The notes beneath the pieces were generated by a model. That model searched no databases. It had not been told where the DNA came from and was given only the letters and a program-made list of their open reading frames with translations. Positions 54,640 to 63,630 of a stretch of DNA of 64,000 bases are shown in pieces (position 1 is the first letter of the stretch; every line of letters starts with the position of its first letter). The stretch is from Bog-473 sp963828825 (GTDB lineage: Bacteria > Actinomycetota > Acidimicrobiia > Acidimicrobiales > RAAP-2). The stretch lies in assembly GCA_963828825.1 (NCBI GenBank), contig CAWHGF010000007.1:1240001-1304000 (forward strand), given 5' to 3'. The position numbers were made by a program, and so were the translations under genes.

Positions 54640-56709
54640 GTGCCGGTCAGAATCATCATTGGACTCCTGGTCACCGTCATCGGCTTCGGGATCGCCGCCC
54701 GACGCTTCCACTGGCTGTCCAAGCTCATCCGCTCCGGGAAGAAGGACCCCAACCGGTCCCGCGGCCCCATCAGCCGCAAGGTGGAGGCCGAGACCGTCGA
54801 GGTGGCCGGGCAGCGCAAGCTCCTGCAGTGGACGGTCCCCGGCCTGGCCCACTTCTTCACCATGTGGGGCTTCACCATCCTGCTGCTCACGATCATCGAG
54901 GCCTACGGCGACCTCTTCAACAGGTACTTCCACATCCCCGGCATCGGCACCTGGGACTGGGTCGGCTTCGTCGAGGACTTCTTCGCCTGCGCCGTGCTGG
55001 TCGCCCTCATCACCTTCTCCATCATCCGCCTGAAGAACGCGCCCAGTCGCCTCGAGCGCAAGTCACGCTTCTACGGCTCCCACCTCGACGCCGCCTGGGT
55101 CACCCTCCTCATGATCGCCGGCGTCATGATCACGCTGCTGCTCTACCGCGGCGCCCAGGTCAACACCGATCCGACCCAGTTCCCCTATGGCTGGGGCGCT
55201 TTCGCCTCGCACACCGTGGCCAAGATCCTCGCCCCGCTCGGCGCCGGGACGAACTCGGTACTGGTCACCGTCTTCCTGTTGCTCAACATCGCCATCATCT
55301 CGGGCTTCATCGTCTTCGTCTCCTACTCCAAGCACCTGCACATCTTCTTTGCGCCCATCAACATCGCCTTCTCCCGGCGCCCGCGCGCACTCGGCGCCCT
55401 CTACAGCACCCCCGACATGGACATGGAGAACGTCGACGAGGACACCGTTTTCGGCGTGGGCGAGATCGGCCACTTCAGCTGGAAGCAGATGCTCGACTTC
55501 GCCACCTGCACCGAGTGCGGGCGCTGTCAGTCGGCCTGCCCGGCCTGGACCACGGACAAGCCGTTGTCGCCGAAACTGCTCGTCATGAACCTGCGCGACA
55601 ACATGTTCGCCTCGGCCACGCCCCTGCTCACCGGCGAGGGCGAGCAGACCGCGCTCGTTCCCAACGTCATCGACCCCGACGTCCTGTGGGCCTGTACCAC
55701 GTGCGGGGCCTGCGTGAACGAGTGCCCGGTCGACATCGAGCACATCGACGCCATCGTCGACATGCGCCGCTACCAGGTGCTGATGGAGTCCGAGTTCCCG
55801 AGCGAGGCGGGGCTCATGCTGCGTAACGTCGAGAACCAGGGCGACCCCTGGGGCCTCGGCCAGAACAGGCGCACCGAGTGGACGCAGAGCCTCGACTTCG
55901 AGATCCCGGTCATCACCGGCACCATCCCCGACGACATCGAGTACCTCTACTGGGTCGGCTGTGCGGGCGCCCTCGACGAGCGGGCCCGCAAGGGCGTGCA
56001 GGCCACGGCGCGCATGCTGCACCGGGCCGGCGTCACCTTCGGCATCTTGGGGCCCAAGGAGTCGTGCACCGGCGACCCGGTGCGCCGCCTCGGCAACGAG
56101 TACCTCTACCAGGAACAGACGAAGATGAACATCGCCACGCTGGACGAGGCCGGGGCGAAGAGGATCATCGCCAGCTGCCCGCACTGCTTCAACACCATCA
56201 AGAACGAGTACCCGGCCCTCGGCGGCAACTATGAGGTCATCCACCACGCCGAGCTGCTCGAGCACCTGGTGAAGTCGGGCAGGCTCACGCCTGGTTCGGC
56301 CTACTCGGGGAAGGTCACCTACCACGATCCCTGCTACCTGGGCCGGCACAACCGGATCATCGAGGAGCCGCGCAGTGTGCTCAGCGCCATCCCCGGGGTG
56401 GAGCAGATCGAGATGAAGCGCTGCAAGGAGCGGGGCTTCTGCTGCGGCGCCGGCGGCGCCCGCATGTGGCTCGAGGAGAACATCGGCAAGCGGATCAACA
56501 TGGAGCGCATGGACGAGGCGCTCGGCACCGGGGCCGACGTCGTGTCGACGGCGTGTCCCTACTGCATGATCATGCTGGACGACGCGGTCCGGGCCAACGA
56601 CAAGCAGGACGACGTGCGCGTGCTCGACCTCTCGCAGCTGGTGGAGGAGTCGCTCAACGGTGGGCCGGTGGCGGCCGCCGCGCCGGCCCCGGCCGAGACA
56701 CCGGCCTGA
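54640..56709 (+). CDS. Membrane FeS oxidoreductase with CCG domains (HdrD/FadF-like)
   Basis: A 689-residue protein. About five N-terminal membrane helices (nitrate-reductase-gamma-like) are followed by two 4Fe-4S motifs, CTECGRCQSACP near residue 290 and CTTCGACVNECP near 352. Then come two cysteine-rich CCG domains: the first with GCAGALDERARKG and ASCPHCFNTIKNEY, the second with HDPCYLGRHNR, GFCCGAGGARMW and CPYCMIMLDDA. This matches actinobacterial heterodisulfide-reductase-like or FadF proteins that pass electrons between ETF/acyl-CoA dehydrogenases and the quinone pool. GTG 54640 has GAGGAG upstream. No acyl-CoA dehydrogenase is adjacent, so its electron donor is inferred. Confidence 0.92.
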   Translation: MPVRIIIGLLVTVIGFGIAARRFHWLSKLIRSGKKDPNRSRGPISRKVEAETVEVAGQRKLLQWTVPGLAHFFTMWGFTILLLTIIEAYGDLFNRYFHIPGIGTWDWVGFVEDFFACAVLVALITFSIIRLKNAPSRLERKSRFYGSHLDAAWVTLLMIAGVMITLLLYRGAQVNTDPTQFPYGWGAFASHTVAKILAPLGAGTNSVLVTVFLLLNIAIISGFIVFVSYSKHLHIFFAPINIAFSRRPRALGALYSTPDMDMENVDEDTVFGVGEIGHFSWKQMLDFATCTECGRCQSACPAWTTDKPLSPKLLVMNLRDNMFASATPLLTGEGEQTALVPNVIDPDVLWACTTCGACVNECPVDIEHIDAIVDMRRYQVLMESEFPSEAGLMLRNVENQGDPWGLGQNRRTEWTQSLDFEIPVITGTIPDDIEYLYWVGCAGALDERARKGVQATARMLHRAGVTFGILGPKESCTGDPVRRLGNEYLYQEQTKMNIATLDEAGAKRIIASCPHCFNTIKNEYPALGGNYEVIHHAELLEHLVKSGRLTPGSAYSGKVTYHDPCYLGRHNRIIEEPRSVLSAIPGVEQIEMKRCKERGFCCGAGGARMWLEENIGKRINMERMDEALGTGADVVSTACPYCMIMLDDAVRANDKQDDVRVLDLSQLVEESLNGGPVAAAAPAPAETPA

Positions 56710-56740
56710 GCCACTCGCCGCGACACAGGCGGCCGGGGTC

Positions 56741-57163
56741 TCAGCCGGCGATCAGCCCGTAGGCCCGCTCGGGCCGCAGGGTGAGGGCGATCCGCTTGTC
56801 GGCGATCATGGCGGCCCGGTACTCGTCCCAGTCCGGGTGCGCGCCCGAGCCCGTCTCGTAGTAGCGGATCAACGCCTCCACCGTGGCGTCGTTCGGTTCG
56901 GCCGCCACCGGCGACAGCTCGGCCGTCGCCTCGATGACGACGTACTGGTAGAAGTTGTCGCCCGGCACGTAGAGCGAGGCGCGAGGGTCGCGGCGCAGGT
57001 TGGCCGTCTTGGCCCGGTCGTCCGTCACCGAGATGAGAAACGTGTCGCCCTCGTCGGGGACGTACATGATGTTGGACAGCTGCGGTCGCCCGTTGGCGCG
57101 GATGGTGGCCAGGACCCCCTGCTTGCGGTCGCGGGCGAATGCGTATGCCTCGGTCAGATCCAT
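56741..57163 (-). CDS. PPOX-class flavin/F420-dependent protein
   Basis: A 140-residue split-barrel protein. It begins LTEAYAFARDRKQGVLATIRANGRPQLSNIMYV, typical of the pyridoxamine-5'-phosphate-oxidase-like F420 family, with RAKTANLRRDPRASLYV giving the phosphate-binding basic residues and AYGLIAG at the C-terminus. In actinobacteria most such proteins bind F420 and reduce biliverdin, quinones or mycotoxins. The substrate cannot be told. Converges with the FeS protein gene and lies 59 bases from the aquaporin start on the same strand. Confidence 0.87.
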   Translation of the reverse strand: MDLTEAYAFARDRKQGVLATIRANGRPQLSNIMYVPDEGDTFLISVTDDRAKTANLRRDPRASLYVPGDNFYQYVVIEATAELSPVAAEPNDATVEALIRYYETGSGAHPDWDEYRAAMIADKRIALTLRPERAYGLIAG

Positions 57164-57222
57164 GCACCCGACGGTAGCGGGCGATCCTCCCGGAAGGGCC
57201 GGCCCGCCGGGGGGCCGCTGCC

Positions 57223-57960
57223 TCAGACGATGGGGACGGTCTCGTCCTTGGAGCGGTCGGCCAAAGCGAGATGGATGACGGCCGCCACCAGTGCACCGAC
57301 GAGGGGAGCAACGATGAAGAGCCAGACCTGGCTGAGCGCCGTGCCCCCGACGACGAGGGCCGGTCCGAGGCTGCGGGCGGGGTTCACCGACGTGCCCGTC
57401 AGCGGGATGCCGATGAGGTGCACGATCACCAGGCCGAAGCCGATGGCCACACCGGCCGCGCCCTGAATGGCGGCCTTGTGCGTGGCGAACAGCACGATCA
57501 GTACGAAGATGGCAGTGAGCACGACCTCAATGAGGAAGGCGCCCCCCTGGCTGACGAACAGGTGCGATTCCTTGCCGTACCCGTCCGTACCGAGGCCCTG
57601 GACCGACTTCTTGTAGAGCGGCGAGGTGGTGAACATCCAGTAGAGGAGGTAGGCGCCGACGATCCCACCCGCGAACTGAGCCACGAGGTAGGCCACCCCC
57701 TCCTGCAGCTTCATGCGCCCCGCGGCGATGAAGCCGAGCGTGACGGCCGGGTTCACGTGGCAGCCCGAGATCGGACCGATGGCGTAGACGAGGGCGACGA
57801 GCACCAGCCCGAAGGCGAGAGCGGTGGCGGCGACCCCCGCGGCGTAGCTCAAACCGAAGAGCTTGAAGCCGAACGTTTCAGTGGCGACGCCGACGGCGAT
57901 GACCACCAGCACCATGGTGCCCAGGAATTCCGCCCCGAGCTTTCTGGGATCCAACGTCAT
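57223..57960 (-). CDS. Aquaporin / MIP family channel
   Basis: A 245-residue six-helix channel. Both NPA boxes are present: ISGCHVNPAVTLG near residue 68 and LTGTSVNPARSLGP near 200. The arginine after the second NPA belongs to the selectivity filter, and the histidine in HLIGIPLTG before it suggests an aquaporin (water) rather than a glycerol facilitator. An extracytoplasmic insert (LYKKSVQGLGTDGYGKE) lies between helices 3 and 4. ATG 57960, followed leftward by its convergent neighbour. Function: osmotic water movement. Confidence 0.93.
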   Translation of the reverse strand: MTLDPRKLGAEFLGTMVLVVIAVGVATETFGFKLFGLSYAAGVAATALAFGLVLVALVYAIGPISGCHVNPAVTLGFIAAGRMKLQEGVAYLVAQFAGGIVGAYLLYWMFTTSPLYKKSVQGLGTDGYGKESHLFVSQGGAFLIEVVLTAIFVLIVLFATHKAAIQGAAGVAIGFGLVIVHLIGIPLTGTSVNPARSLGPALVVGGTALSQVWLFIVAPLVGALVAAVIHLALADRSKDETVPIV

Positions 57961-58096
57961 GACTGTGACCTCCTGTGTCCAGGCGAGGTGTGTGGACGCA
58001 GGAAGTTTCCCAGCGGCTCCCGGTGCAGGCGCGTATGGGACGAACTACCAGCTCAACGGGCCGATAACGCCGGTCGGCGCCGACAGGGGGAGCTCC

Positions 58097-58519
58097 TTAA
58101 ATGGCGGCCATCGCCTTCTCGTCGGATTCGCGCAGGCGGGTGGCCATGGCGGCCAGCAGCTTGCGCGAGAGGGCGGGCACGGCGTCGAGCACGCCGTTGA
58201 ACTGGCGCTGGCCGAGCACCAGCAACGTCATGTCGGTGTCCGAGACGACGGAGGCCGAGCGGGGCCGGCGGTCGAGCAGGGCCATCTCGCCGAAGTACTG
58301 CCCGGGTCCGAGCGTGGCCACCTTGCGGTTGTTGCGCCGCACCGACGCCTGCCCCTTGACGATGAGGAAGAACTCACGCCCGATGGTGCCCTGCTCGCAG
58401 AGCAGGCGCCCGGGCGGCACGGTCACCTCCTCGAGCGCGCGCTTGATCGTACGCAGGTCCTTGGCCGACGAGGTGGAGAACAGCCAGATCTTGGACAGGT
58501 CGAACTTGTCGGGACTCAT
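58097..58519 (-). CDS. Cyclic-nucleotide-binding (CAP_ED) domain protein
   Basis: A 140-residue stand-alone cNMP-binding domain. The phosphate-binding cassette is clear in GPGQYFGEMALLDRRPRSASVV. The N-terminus KIWLFSTSSAKDLRTIKRAL and a C-terminal helix (RKLLAAMATRLRES) follow the CRP sensor fold, but there is no DNA-binding domain. It may act as a cAMP sink or partner of another protein. A cyclase fused to an ATPase lies at 31-34 kb in the same window but is not linked by operon. Confidence 0.9.
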   Translation of the reverse strand: MSPDKFDLSKIWLFSTSSAKDLRTIKRALEEVTVPPGRLLCEQGTIGREFFLIVKGQASVRRNNRKVATLGPGQYFGEMALLDRRPRSASVVSDTDMTLLVLGQRQFNGVLDAVPALSRKLLAAMATRLRESDEKAMAAI

Positions 58520-58575
58520 GGGCGCAAACAGTACCCCCGACCCCTCTCACGTGCTCGTTTACGCACGCTCGGGGT

Positions 58576-58638
58576 GGTTCAGACGGATCGTTCAGACGGA
58601 TGGTTCAGACGGATGGTTCAGACGGATGGTTCAGACGG
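58576..58638. repeat. 13-bp minisatellite at the 3' end of a PII gene
   Basis: GGTTCAGACGGAT is repeated almost five times (58576, 58589, 58602, 58615, 58628), with one change in copy two. The stop codon of the PII gene lies in the last partial copy, so slippage could alter its 3' end without changing the protein. Confidence 0.92.
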
Positions 58639-58969
58639 CGTCGGCCCCGCGTTCGCCGGTGCGCACCCGCACCACCGTCTCGGCCGGCACGACCCAGACC
58701 TTGCCGTCGCCGATCTTGCCGGTAGAGGCCGACGAGACGATGGCGTCGACCACGGCCTCGGCCCGGTCGTCCTCGACCAGCACCTCGACCCGCAGTTTGG
58801 GCACGAAGTCGACCTGGTACTCGGCACCCCGGTAGTTCTCGGTATGACCCCGCTGGCGGCCGAAGCCCTGCGCCTCGGTCAGGGTCATGCCCGCCACGCC
58901 CATGTTCTTCAGGACGTTCTTGACGTCGTCGATCTTGAACGGCTTCACGACCGCAACCACGAGCTTCAT
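58631..58969 (-). CDS. PII nitrogen-regulatory protein (GlnB/GlnK family), first copy
   Basis: A 112-residue PII trimer subunit. MKLVVAVVKPFKIDDVKNVL is the N-terminus; the T-loop is RGHTENYRGAEYQVDFVPK with the modifiable Tyr at about 51, and the B-loop is SSASTGKIGDGKVWV. It senses ATP/ADP and 2-oxoglutarate and signals nitrogen status. It is unlinked to an amt gene, unlike the second copy 4.6 kb away, to which it is very similar. ATG 58969 has GGGAGGAG upstream. A minisatellite lies on its stop codon. Confidence 0.95.
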   Translation of the reverse strand: MKLVVAVVKPFKIDDVKNVLKNMGVAGMTLTEAQGFGRQRGHTENYRGAEYQVDFVPKLRVEVLVEDDRAEAVVDAIVSSASTGKIGDGKVWVVPAETVVRVRTGERGADAV

Positions 58970-59178
58970 CTTCGGGCTCCTCCCGATCCGCCGGGCCTGT
59001 GCCCTCACCACGCACGTTAGACACCCCGGACGAGGATGGTGCCGCAGCGAGGTTCGCCTCGGCCTGCCAGGACGTTCTCTCGGACGAGCGTTCGTTTCCC
59101 TCCAGGTACTGCGGGCGGCGATCCGCGTCGTCGGCCCGGCGCCCCGGGCGCCCGAGGTCAGTTTGTACGAATCGGATT

Positions 59179-60042
59179 CTACGAATGGGAGCCCCGGGCG
59201 TCCTCGATTGCCGCGAGCAGCTCTCGCGCCCGCTGGGTGTCGGCATGGTCCTCGCCGAGCAGGCGGACCCTCTTCTCCAGGAGATTCCGACCGATCACCT
59301 CCGACTCATCGAGCTCGTCGAGCCAGAGCAGGGTCGTGGCGAGGTTCTCGAGAGAACTGAGCGTCCTGGGATCGTCGGCACCCAAGGTCCGATTCCGGAC
59401 CTCGAGGATGCGCCGGCGGAGATCGCAGGCCTCGGGAATGAGCTCGAGCTGGGACAGCGTCGTCGCCAGGTGCGACATCGCCTTGATGCAGTCCTCGGAC
59501 TCCCCCGCACCGTGACGGGCGTAGCCATCCACCGCCTTCTCCAAGAGCCGGCGGGACTCAGGCAGGTTCCCGAGATTCCGCTGCGTGCATCCCAACCACT
59601 CCATGGCCGCGCACGTCAGCACGTCATCTGGCCCGAGGGCGCTGGTGCGGGAAGCCACGATGTGCTCGAAGAGGGGCAACGCCTCGGTATGCCGACCGAG
59701 TCGATCAAGGTCGAACCCCTGCAACGCCTCGGCCGCGAGCGTGCTGGGATCATCCGTTCCCAAGGAACGCCGCCGGTGGGCGGCGACCTCGTTTCTGAGC
59801 TCCAGGGCGTCATCGAACCGACCGAGGCGTTCCAGCCGATGCGCGAGATCGCCCTTGGCGTCCTGGGTCATGGGGGAATCCGGACCACGGTGACGGACCG
59901 ACCAATCCAGAGTTGATCGCGCGGACTGCAGCGCCGCCTCGGGGTCCGATTCCCTCCTCCGTGCTTCCCGGTCGGCCGCCTGGGTGACCCGATGACGCAA
60001 CCAGGGCAGCGGTCCTCGCTGCGGTCGCTCCGTCCGGGACAT
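59179..60042 (-). CDS. Tetratricopeptide-repeat protein
   Basis: A 287-residue soluble protein made of about five kinesin-light-chain-like TPRs. Repeat cores include LAHRLERLGRFDDALELRNEV, STLAAEALQGFDLDRLGRHTEAL and TLSSLENLATTLLWLDELDES, with SLGTDDPST, ALGPDDVLT and TLGADDPRT marking the turns. No enzyme domain or signal peptide. It probably serves as a protein-binding scaffold. The start ATG at 60042 is preceded by a basic stretch in the protein itself. Confidence 0.87.
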   Translation of the reverse strand: MSRTERPQRGPLPWLRHRVTQAADREARRRESDPEAALQSARSTLDWSVRHRGPDSPMTQDAKGDLAHRLERLGRFDDALELRNEVAAHRRRSLGTDDPSTLAAEALQGFDLDRLGRHTEALPLFEHIVASRTSALGPDDVLTCAAMEWLGCTQRNLGNLPESRRLLEKAVDGYARHGAGESEDCIKAMSHLATTLSQLELIPEACDLRRRILEVRNRTLGADDPRTLSSLENLATTLLWLDELDESEVIGRNLLEKRVRLLGEDHADTQRARELLAAIEDARGSHS

Positions 60043-60127
60043 GGCGTCAGCGTATTTCGAACCCGGGCGGGAGGCGGGAGTGACCTGCCCGAAGGGGCCC
60101 GTTCCGGGAGATTGCTAGCCTGCGCCG

Positions 60128-60718
60128 GTGCCCTCGAGTCGAGACACCGGGAATTCCGGCAGCGACGACGGGGCACCGATGACGCGGTGGCAGCGGTTCA
60201 AGTACACCATCGTGCAGCCCGACGGCGGCGACGACAAGAACGCGACGGACGAACGTTCGGTCGAGGAGCTCGAAGAGGCCATCGCGCGGTCCGACGACAA
60301 GGAACGCGCCATCGGCTTCGTCGCCGCACCGCTCGCCGCCATCATCGGCATCCTGGTGGGCTCGGACACCATCCAGCACGCCAAGGACACGCACCAGAGC
60401 GTGTCGATCTACGACGAGCTCACCTATGTGATCCTCGCCATGTCGGTCCTCATCCTCGTGTCGTCGCTGTGGAGAAAGCGGCTCTTTCAGGGCATCACGC
60501 TGGCGCTATTCGGCCTGGCGATCTTCAACCTGCGCTTCTGGGGGTTCGGCGTCCCCTTCCTGTTGGCCGGCGCCTGGTACCTGGTGCGGGCCTACCGCCT
60601 GCAGCAGGCGCTCAAGCGGGCGCAGGGTGATGCGCCGAGCCCGCCCAAGCGCAACGGCGCCCGGCCCTCCAACGGCCCGCGGCCGCGCCAGAACAAGCGC
60701 TACACGCCTCCCACCTGA
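60128..60718 (+). CDS. Small membrane protein with basic C-terminal tail
   Basis: A 196-residue protein not recognised by family. An acidic N-terminal segment (DERSVEELEEAIARSDDKER) is followed by about four membrane helices (IGFVAAPLAAIIGILVGSD, LTYVILAMSVLILVSSLW, GITLALFGLAIFNLRFWG, and FLLAGAWYLVRAYR), then a Lys/Arg/Pro tail (KRNGARPSNGPRPRQNKRYT). GTG 60128 is used as start. Codon use and neighbours suggest a core gene. Function unknown. Confidence 0.7.
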   Translation: MPSSRDTGNSGSDDGAPMTRWQRFKYTIVQPDGGDDKNATDERSVEELEEAIARSDDKERAIGFVAAPLAAIIGILVGSDTIQHAKDTHQSVSIYDELTYVILAMSVLILVSSLWRKRLFQGITLALFGLAIFNLRFWGFGVPFLLAGAWYLVRAYRLQQALKRAQGDAPSPPKRNGARPSNGPRPRQNKRYTPPT

Positions 60719-60760
60719 GGCACCCGACCGCCTGAGGACTCCTCCGACGGGGCGGGTCCG

Positions 60761-61369
60761 TCACTGCTTCGTGGTGCGAAGACCTGCCCGCCTGCGCCGC
60801 CGGCGCAGTGCCAGCACGACGAGTACGGCGACCAGGGCGACGAGCAAGAGGGCGGGGAGGATGAAGACCGACGCCGAGGCGTGCTCGGCGTCGACGACGG
60901 AAACCGGTGAGACCAGCGTCGGATCCGAGGGCACCGCGAGGGCGCGGACCACGGTGCCCGGGGCGTGGAGCGCGGTGCCGGGCAGCAGCTCGTCGTAGCG
61001 GTGGCCGTCGAGCTCGTAGGCGCCCCGGCACGAGTACCCGGCCGAATTGCTGCCGCTGCCGCCGAGCAGGCCCTGGCAGGACGTGATGGTGACCGCCACC
61101 GGAACGCCCTGATTGCGGAGCTGGTCGATCTGGCGGTTGTTGTGGATGCCGATGACGGTGAACACCACGGCGAGCACAGCCAGGGTGGCGAGCACGAGGC
61201 CGAGGAGCACGCGGGCAACCTGGCGTCCGTTGATCTCCACTCCGGCGCCGCGCAGGGGGGCGACCCGATCGTCGGGCCCGGGCGCCTGGTCGGGAGGTGC
61301 GGGCGCCACGGTCGACGGTTCGGTGCTCAACGTCGGCTGAGGCGTAGACGCCGGCTCAGGCGTGGACAT
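60761..61369 (-). CDS. Bitopic membrane protein, unknown function
   Basis: A 202-residue protein. A Pro/Ala/Thr-rich N-terminal 50 residues precede a membrane helix (VLLGLVLATLAVLAVVFTVI), an extracytoplasmic domain of about 90 residues with two cysteines (ITSCQGLLG and GYSCRGAYELDG) that could form a disulfide, and a second helix followed by an Arg cluster (LALRRRRRRAG). This topology resembles DUF3592-like proteins, with the loop outside. ATG 61369. Convergent with the previous gene, divergent from amt. Confidence 0.72.
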   Translation of the reverse strand: MSTPEPASTPQPTLSTEPSTVAPAPPDQAPGPDDRVAPLRGAGVEINGRQVARVLLGLVLATLAVLAVVFTVIGIHNNRQIDQLRNQGVPVAVTITSCQGLLGGSGSNSAGYSCRGAYELDGHRYDELLPGTALHAPGTVVRALAVPSDPTLVSPVSVVDAEHASASVFILPALLLVALVAVLVVLALRRRRRRAGLRTTKQ

Positions 61370-61592
61370 GGCTGGATGCTCGTCGGCGGGCGCGATCGGG
61401 CGATCGTAGTGGCGGTGGGAAACAGGAGCGCCGAGCCGTGCCTGAGCCCGGAACGGCACGCTCCACTAGGTGAGATGTCCCCAGGGTGTGGATTAACGCA
61501 CTCGAAACACAGTGGTGACGATGTGGAAACTCCCCCCCTGCATTGTGTCTCCGACGGGGAGAACCGTCCGAATGGCTTGCGCACCTTGCGTG

Positions 61593-61612
61593 CTGTGACG
61601 TACCGGTCACAG
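61593..61612 (+). promoter_or_regulatory. Palindromic operator upstream of amt
   Basis: CTGTGAC-GTACCG-GTCACAG is a perfect 7-6-7 inverted repeat, 41 bases before the amt start. It contains AC-N9-AC, the core spacing of the actinobacterial GlnR site, and also resembles a CRP-type TGTGA...TCACA site but with 8 rather than 6 bases between halves. Confidence 0.55.
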
Positions 61613-61653
61613 GGGCGGAACGCAGGGGCGTAACGACAGTTAGGAGAGGCGTA

Positions 61654-63231
61654 GTGATCCACCTGTTGGGAGCGACAGTTCCCGTTCCGTATCCCAGTTG
61701 GCTGAATCCGGCCGACAACACGTGGCAGGTCACCGCCGCCACGTTCGTCGGACTGATGAGCCTTCCCGGCCTGGCCGTTTTGTACGCGTCGATCGTTCCC
61801 AAGAAGTGGGCGGTCAACGTGTTGGCCATGATGTTCGCCGGGTTCTCGCTCGTCCTTCTCGCATGGGTGCTCTGGTCCTACAAGATGGGATTCGGGGCGA
61901 CGTCCGTCGGAGGTGGCGTCCTCAACGGGGTGCCGACCCAGACAACTGGGACCACCGGCACGTTGCAGCACTTCTTCGAGAACTTCGTCGGCAAACCGGG
62001 AGGCATCACCAATAGCGTCGGCGAACAGGGCCAGGCGGTGTCGGCAGCCAACACCCTGATCCCCTTCCACTTCCCGACGTCGAGCCTGGCCTACTTCCAG
62101 TTCGTGTTCGCGGCCATCACCCCGCTGCTGTTCCTGGGGAGCGTGCTCGGGCGCATCAAGTTCCTCGCCTGGTGCCTGCTCGTCCCGCTGTGGTCGACCT
62201 TCGTCTACGGCGTCGACGCCTTCCTGCTCTGGGGCGGCGGGTACTTCGCCCAGGAAGGAGCACTGGACTTCTCGGGTGGTTATGTCATCCACATGTCGGC
62301 CGGTGTGTCGGGTTTCGTCGCAGCCTGGGTCCTCGGGCCACGGCTCCTCCGAGATCGGCAGCATGCCTTGCCCAACAACCTGGTGATGGCGGCGGTCGGG
62401 GCCGGCATCCTGTGGCTGGGTTGGAACGGCTTCAACGGCGGAGACCCGTACTACGCGGGCGCCTCCATGGCGGGGGCCGTGATCAACACGAACATCGCCA
62501 CCGCCACCGGCGTCATCGTCTGGATGATTCTCGACGCCGTGGGGACCAAGGAGAAGAAGCCCACCTTCCTGGGGGGTGTCAACGGCATGATCTGCGGCCT
62601 GGTCGGGATCACACCGTGCGCCGGCTGGGTCAACGGCCGGGGCGCCATCTACGTCGGTGCCATCTGCTGCGCCGTGGTCTGGGTGTGCTGGAACTTCCTC
62701 TCGAAGGTGCCGCCGTTCTCGAGGGTCGACGACGCCCTCGGCGTCGTCTACACCCACGGTATCGCCGGCTTCTTCGGAGGCATGTTGCTGGGTATCTTCG
62801 GTGACCCGAACATGATCGAGTACGGCTGCGGCCACCTCAATGCGGCCGGGCAGGTCGTCGCGACCTCGCCGGCGACGTACTCCACCGCCACGGCCAAATG
62901 CGTGATCACGTCGGTGAACGGACTGATGTACACCGGGTCGGCCCACCAGTTGTGGGAACAGTTCCGAGCGGCCATCTTCGTCATCATCTGGTCCGCCCTG
63001 ATCACCTTCATCCTCATGAAGGTCATCGGCTGGGTCCTGCGTGGTGCCCGCTACAAGGACGAGATCCTCGAAGTCGGCGATCTCGCCATCCACGGCGAGG
63101 AGGCCTTCCCCGAGGAGACCCTCGCCATGCGCTCGGACGGCGCCTTCGCGCTGGCCGGTCTCGACAAGGGTGGTTCCGCTTCTCCGGAACCCGATGATCC
63201 ATCGCCACCACCCGGTGGCGGCGGTTCCTAG
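61654..63231 (+). CDS. amt: Ammonium transporter, Amt family
   Basis: A 525-residue channel, longer than the usual 400-450. The first conserved pore histidine is in DFSGGYVIHMSAGVSGFVAA, the second in VYTHGIAGFFGGML; WLGWNGFNGGDPYYAGASM and INTNIATATGVIVWM are also family motifs. There is a loop insert near residues 400-430 with a cysteine (TAKCVITSV) and a long Pro/Ser/Gly-rich C-terminus. GTG 61654 has TAGGAGAGG 5 bases upstream; the N-terminus has no extra signal. It is followed by glnK 33 bases later, the classical arrangement in which PII blocks the pore. Probably induced by nitrogen limitation through the upstream palindrome. Confidence 0.95.
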   Translation: MIHLLGATVPVPYPSWLNPADNTWQVTAATFVGLMSLPGLAVLYASIVPKKWAVNVLAMMFAGFSLVLLAWVLWSYKMGFGATSVGGGVLNGVPTQTTGTTGTLQHFFENFVGKPGGITNSVGEQGQAVSAANTLIPFHFPTSSLAYFQFVFAAITPLLFLGSVLGRIKFLAWCLLVPLWSTFVYGVDAFLLWGGGYFAQEGALDFSGGYVIHMSAGVSGFVAAWVLGPRLLRDRQHALPNNLVMAAVGAGILWLGWNGFNGGDPYYAGASMAGAVINTNIATATGVIVWMILDAVGTKEKKPTFLGGVNGMICGLVGITPCAGWVNGRGAIYVGAICCAVVWVCWNFLSKVPPFSRVDDALGVVYTHGIAGFFGGMLLGIFGDPNMIEYGCGHLNAAGQVVATSPATYSTATAKCVITSVNGLMYTGSAHQLWEQFRAAIFVIIWSALITFILMKVIGWVLRGARYKDEILEVGDLAIHGEEAFPEETLAMRSDGAFALAGLDKGGSASPEPDDPSPPPGGGGS

Positions 63232-63264
63232 GCCCGGTCACTGAGAACGAAAGGAGATCGACAA

Positions 63265-63603
63265 ATGAAGCTGATCGTGGCAGTCCTCAAGCCGTTCAAG
63301 CTCGACGACGTCAAGGAGACCTTGAAGAACCTCGGAGTGCAGGGCATGACCCTGACCGAGGCGCAGGGTTTCGGACGCCAGCGGGGGCACACCGAGGTGT
63401 ACCGCGGTGCGGAATACGAGGTGGACTTCGTCCCCAAGATCCGTGTCGAGGTGCTGGTGGAAGACGGCCAGACCGACGAGGTGGTCGACGCCATCGTCGC
63501 CTCGGCCTCCACCGGCAAGATCGGCGACGGCAAGGTGTGGGTCCTCCCTGTCGAAGCCGTGGTGCGCGTGCGCACCGGAGAACGCGGGGCTGACGCGTTG
63601 TAG
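63265..63603 (+). CDS. glnK: PII nitrogen-regulatory protein, GlnK-like, second copy
   Basis: A 112-residue PII protein: MKLIVAVLKPFKLDDVKETL, T-loop RGHTEVYRGAEYEVDFVPK with Tyr51, and B-loop SASTGKIGDGKVWV. It follows amt at 33 bases, so it is the GlnK partner that binds and closes the channel when nitrogen is plentiful. ATG 63265 with AAAGGAGA 8 bases upstream. About three quarters identical by eye to the other PII at 58.6-59.0 kb. A terminator hairpin follows. Confidence 0.96.
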   Translation: MKLIVAVLKPFKLDDVKETLKNLGVQGMTLTEAQGFGRQRGHTEVYRGAEYEVDFVPKIRVEVLVEDGQTDEVVDAIVASASTGKIGDGKVWVLPVEAVVRVRTGERGADAL

Positions 63604-63630
63604 GACGCAGCAGTCCTGTAGACAGTCGGT

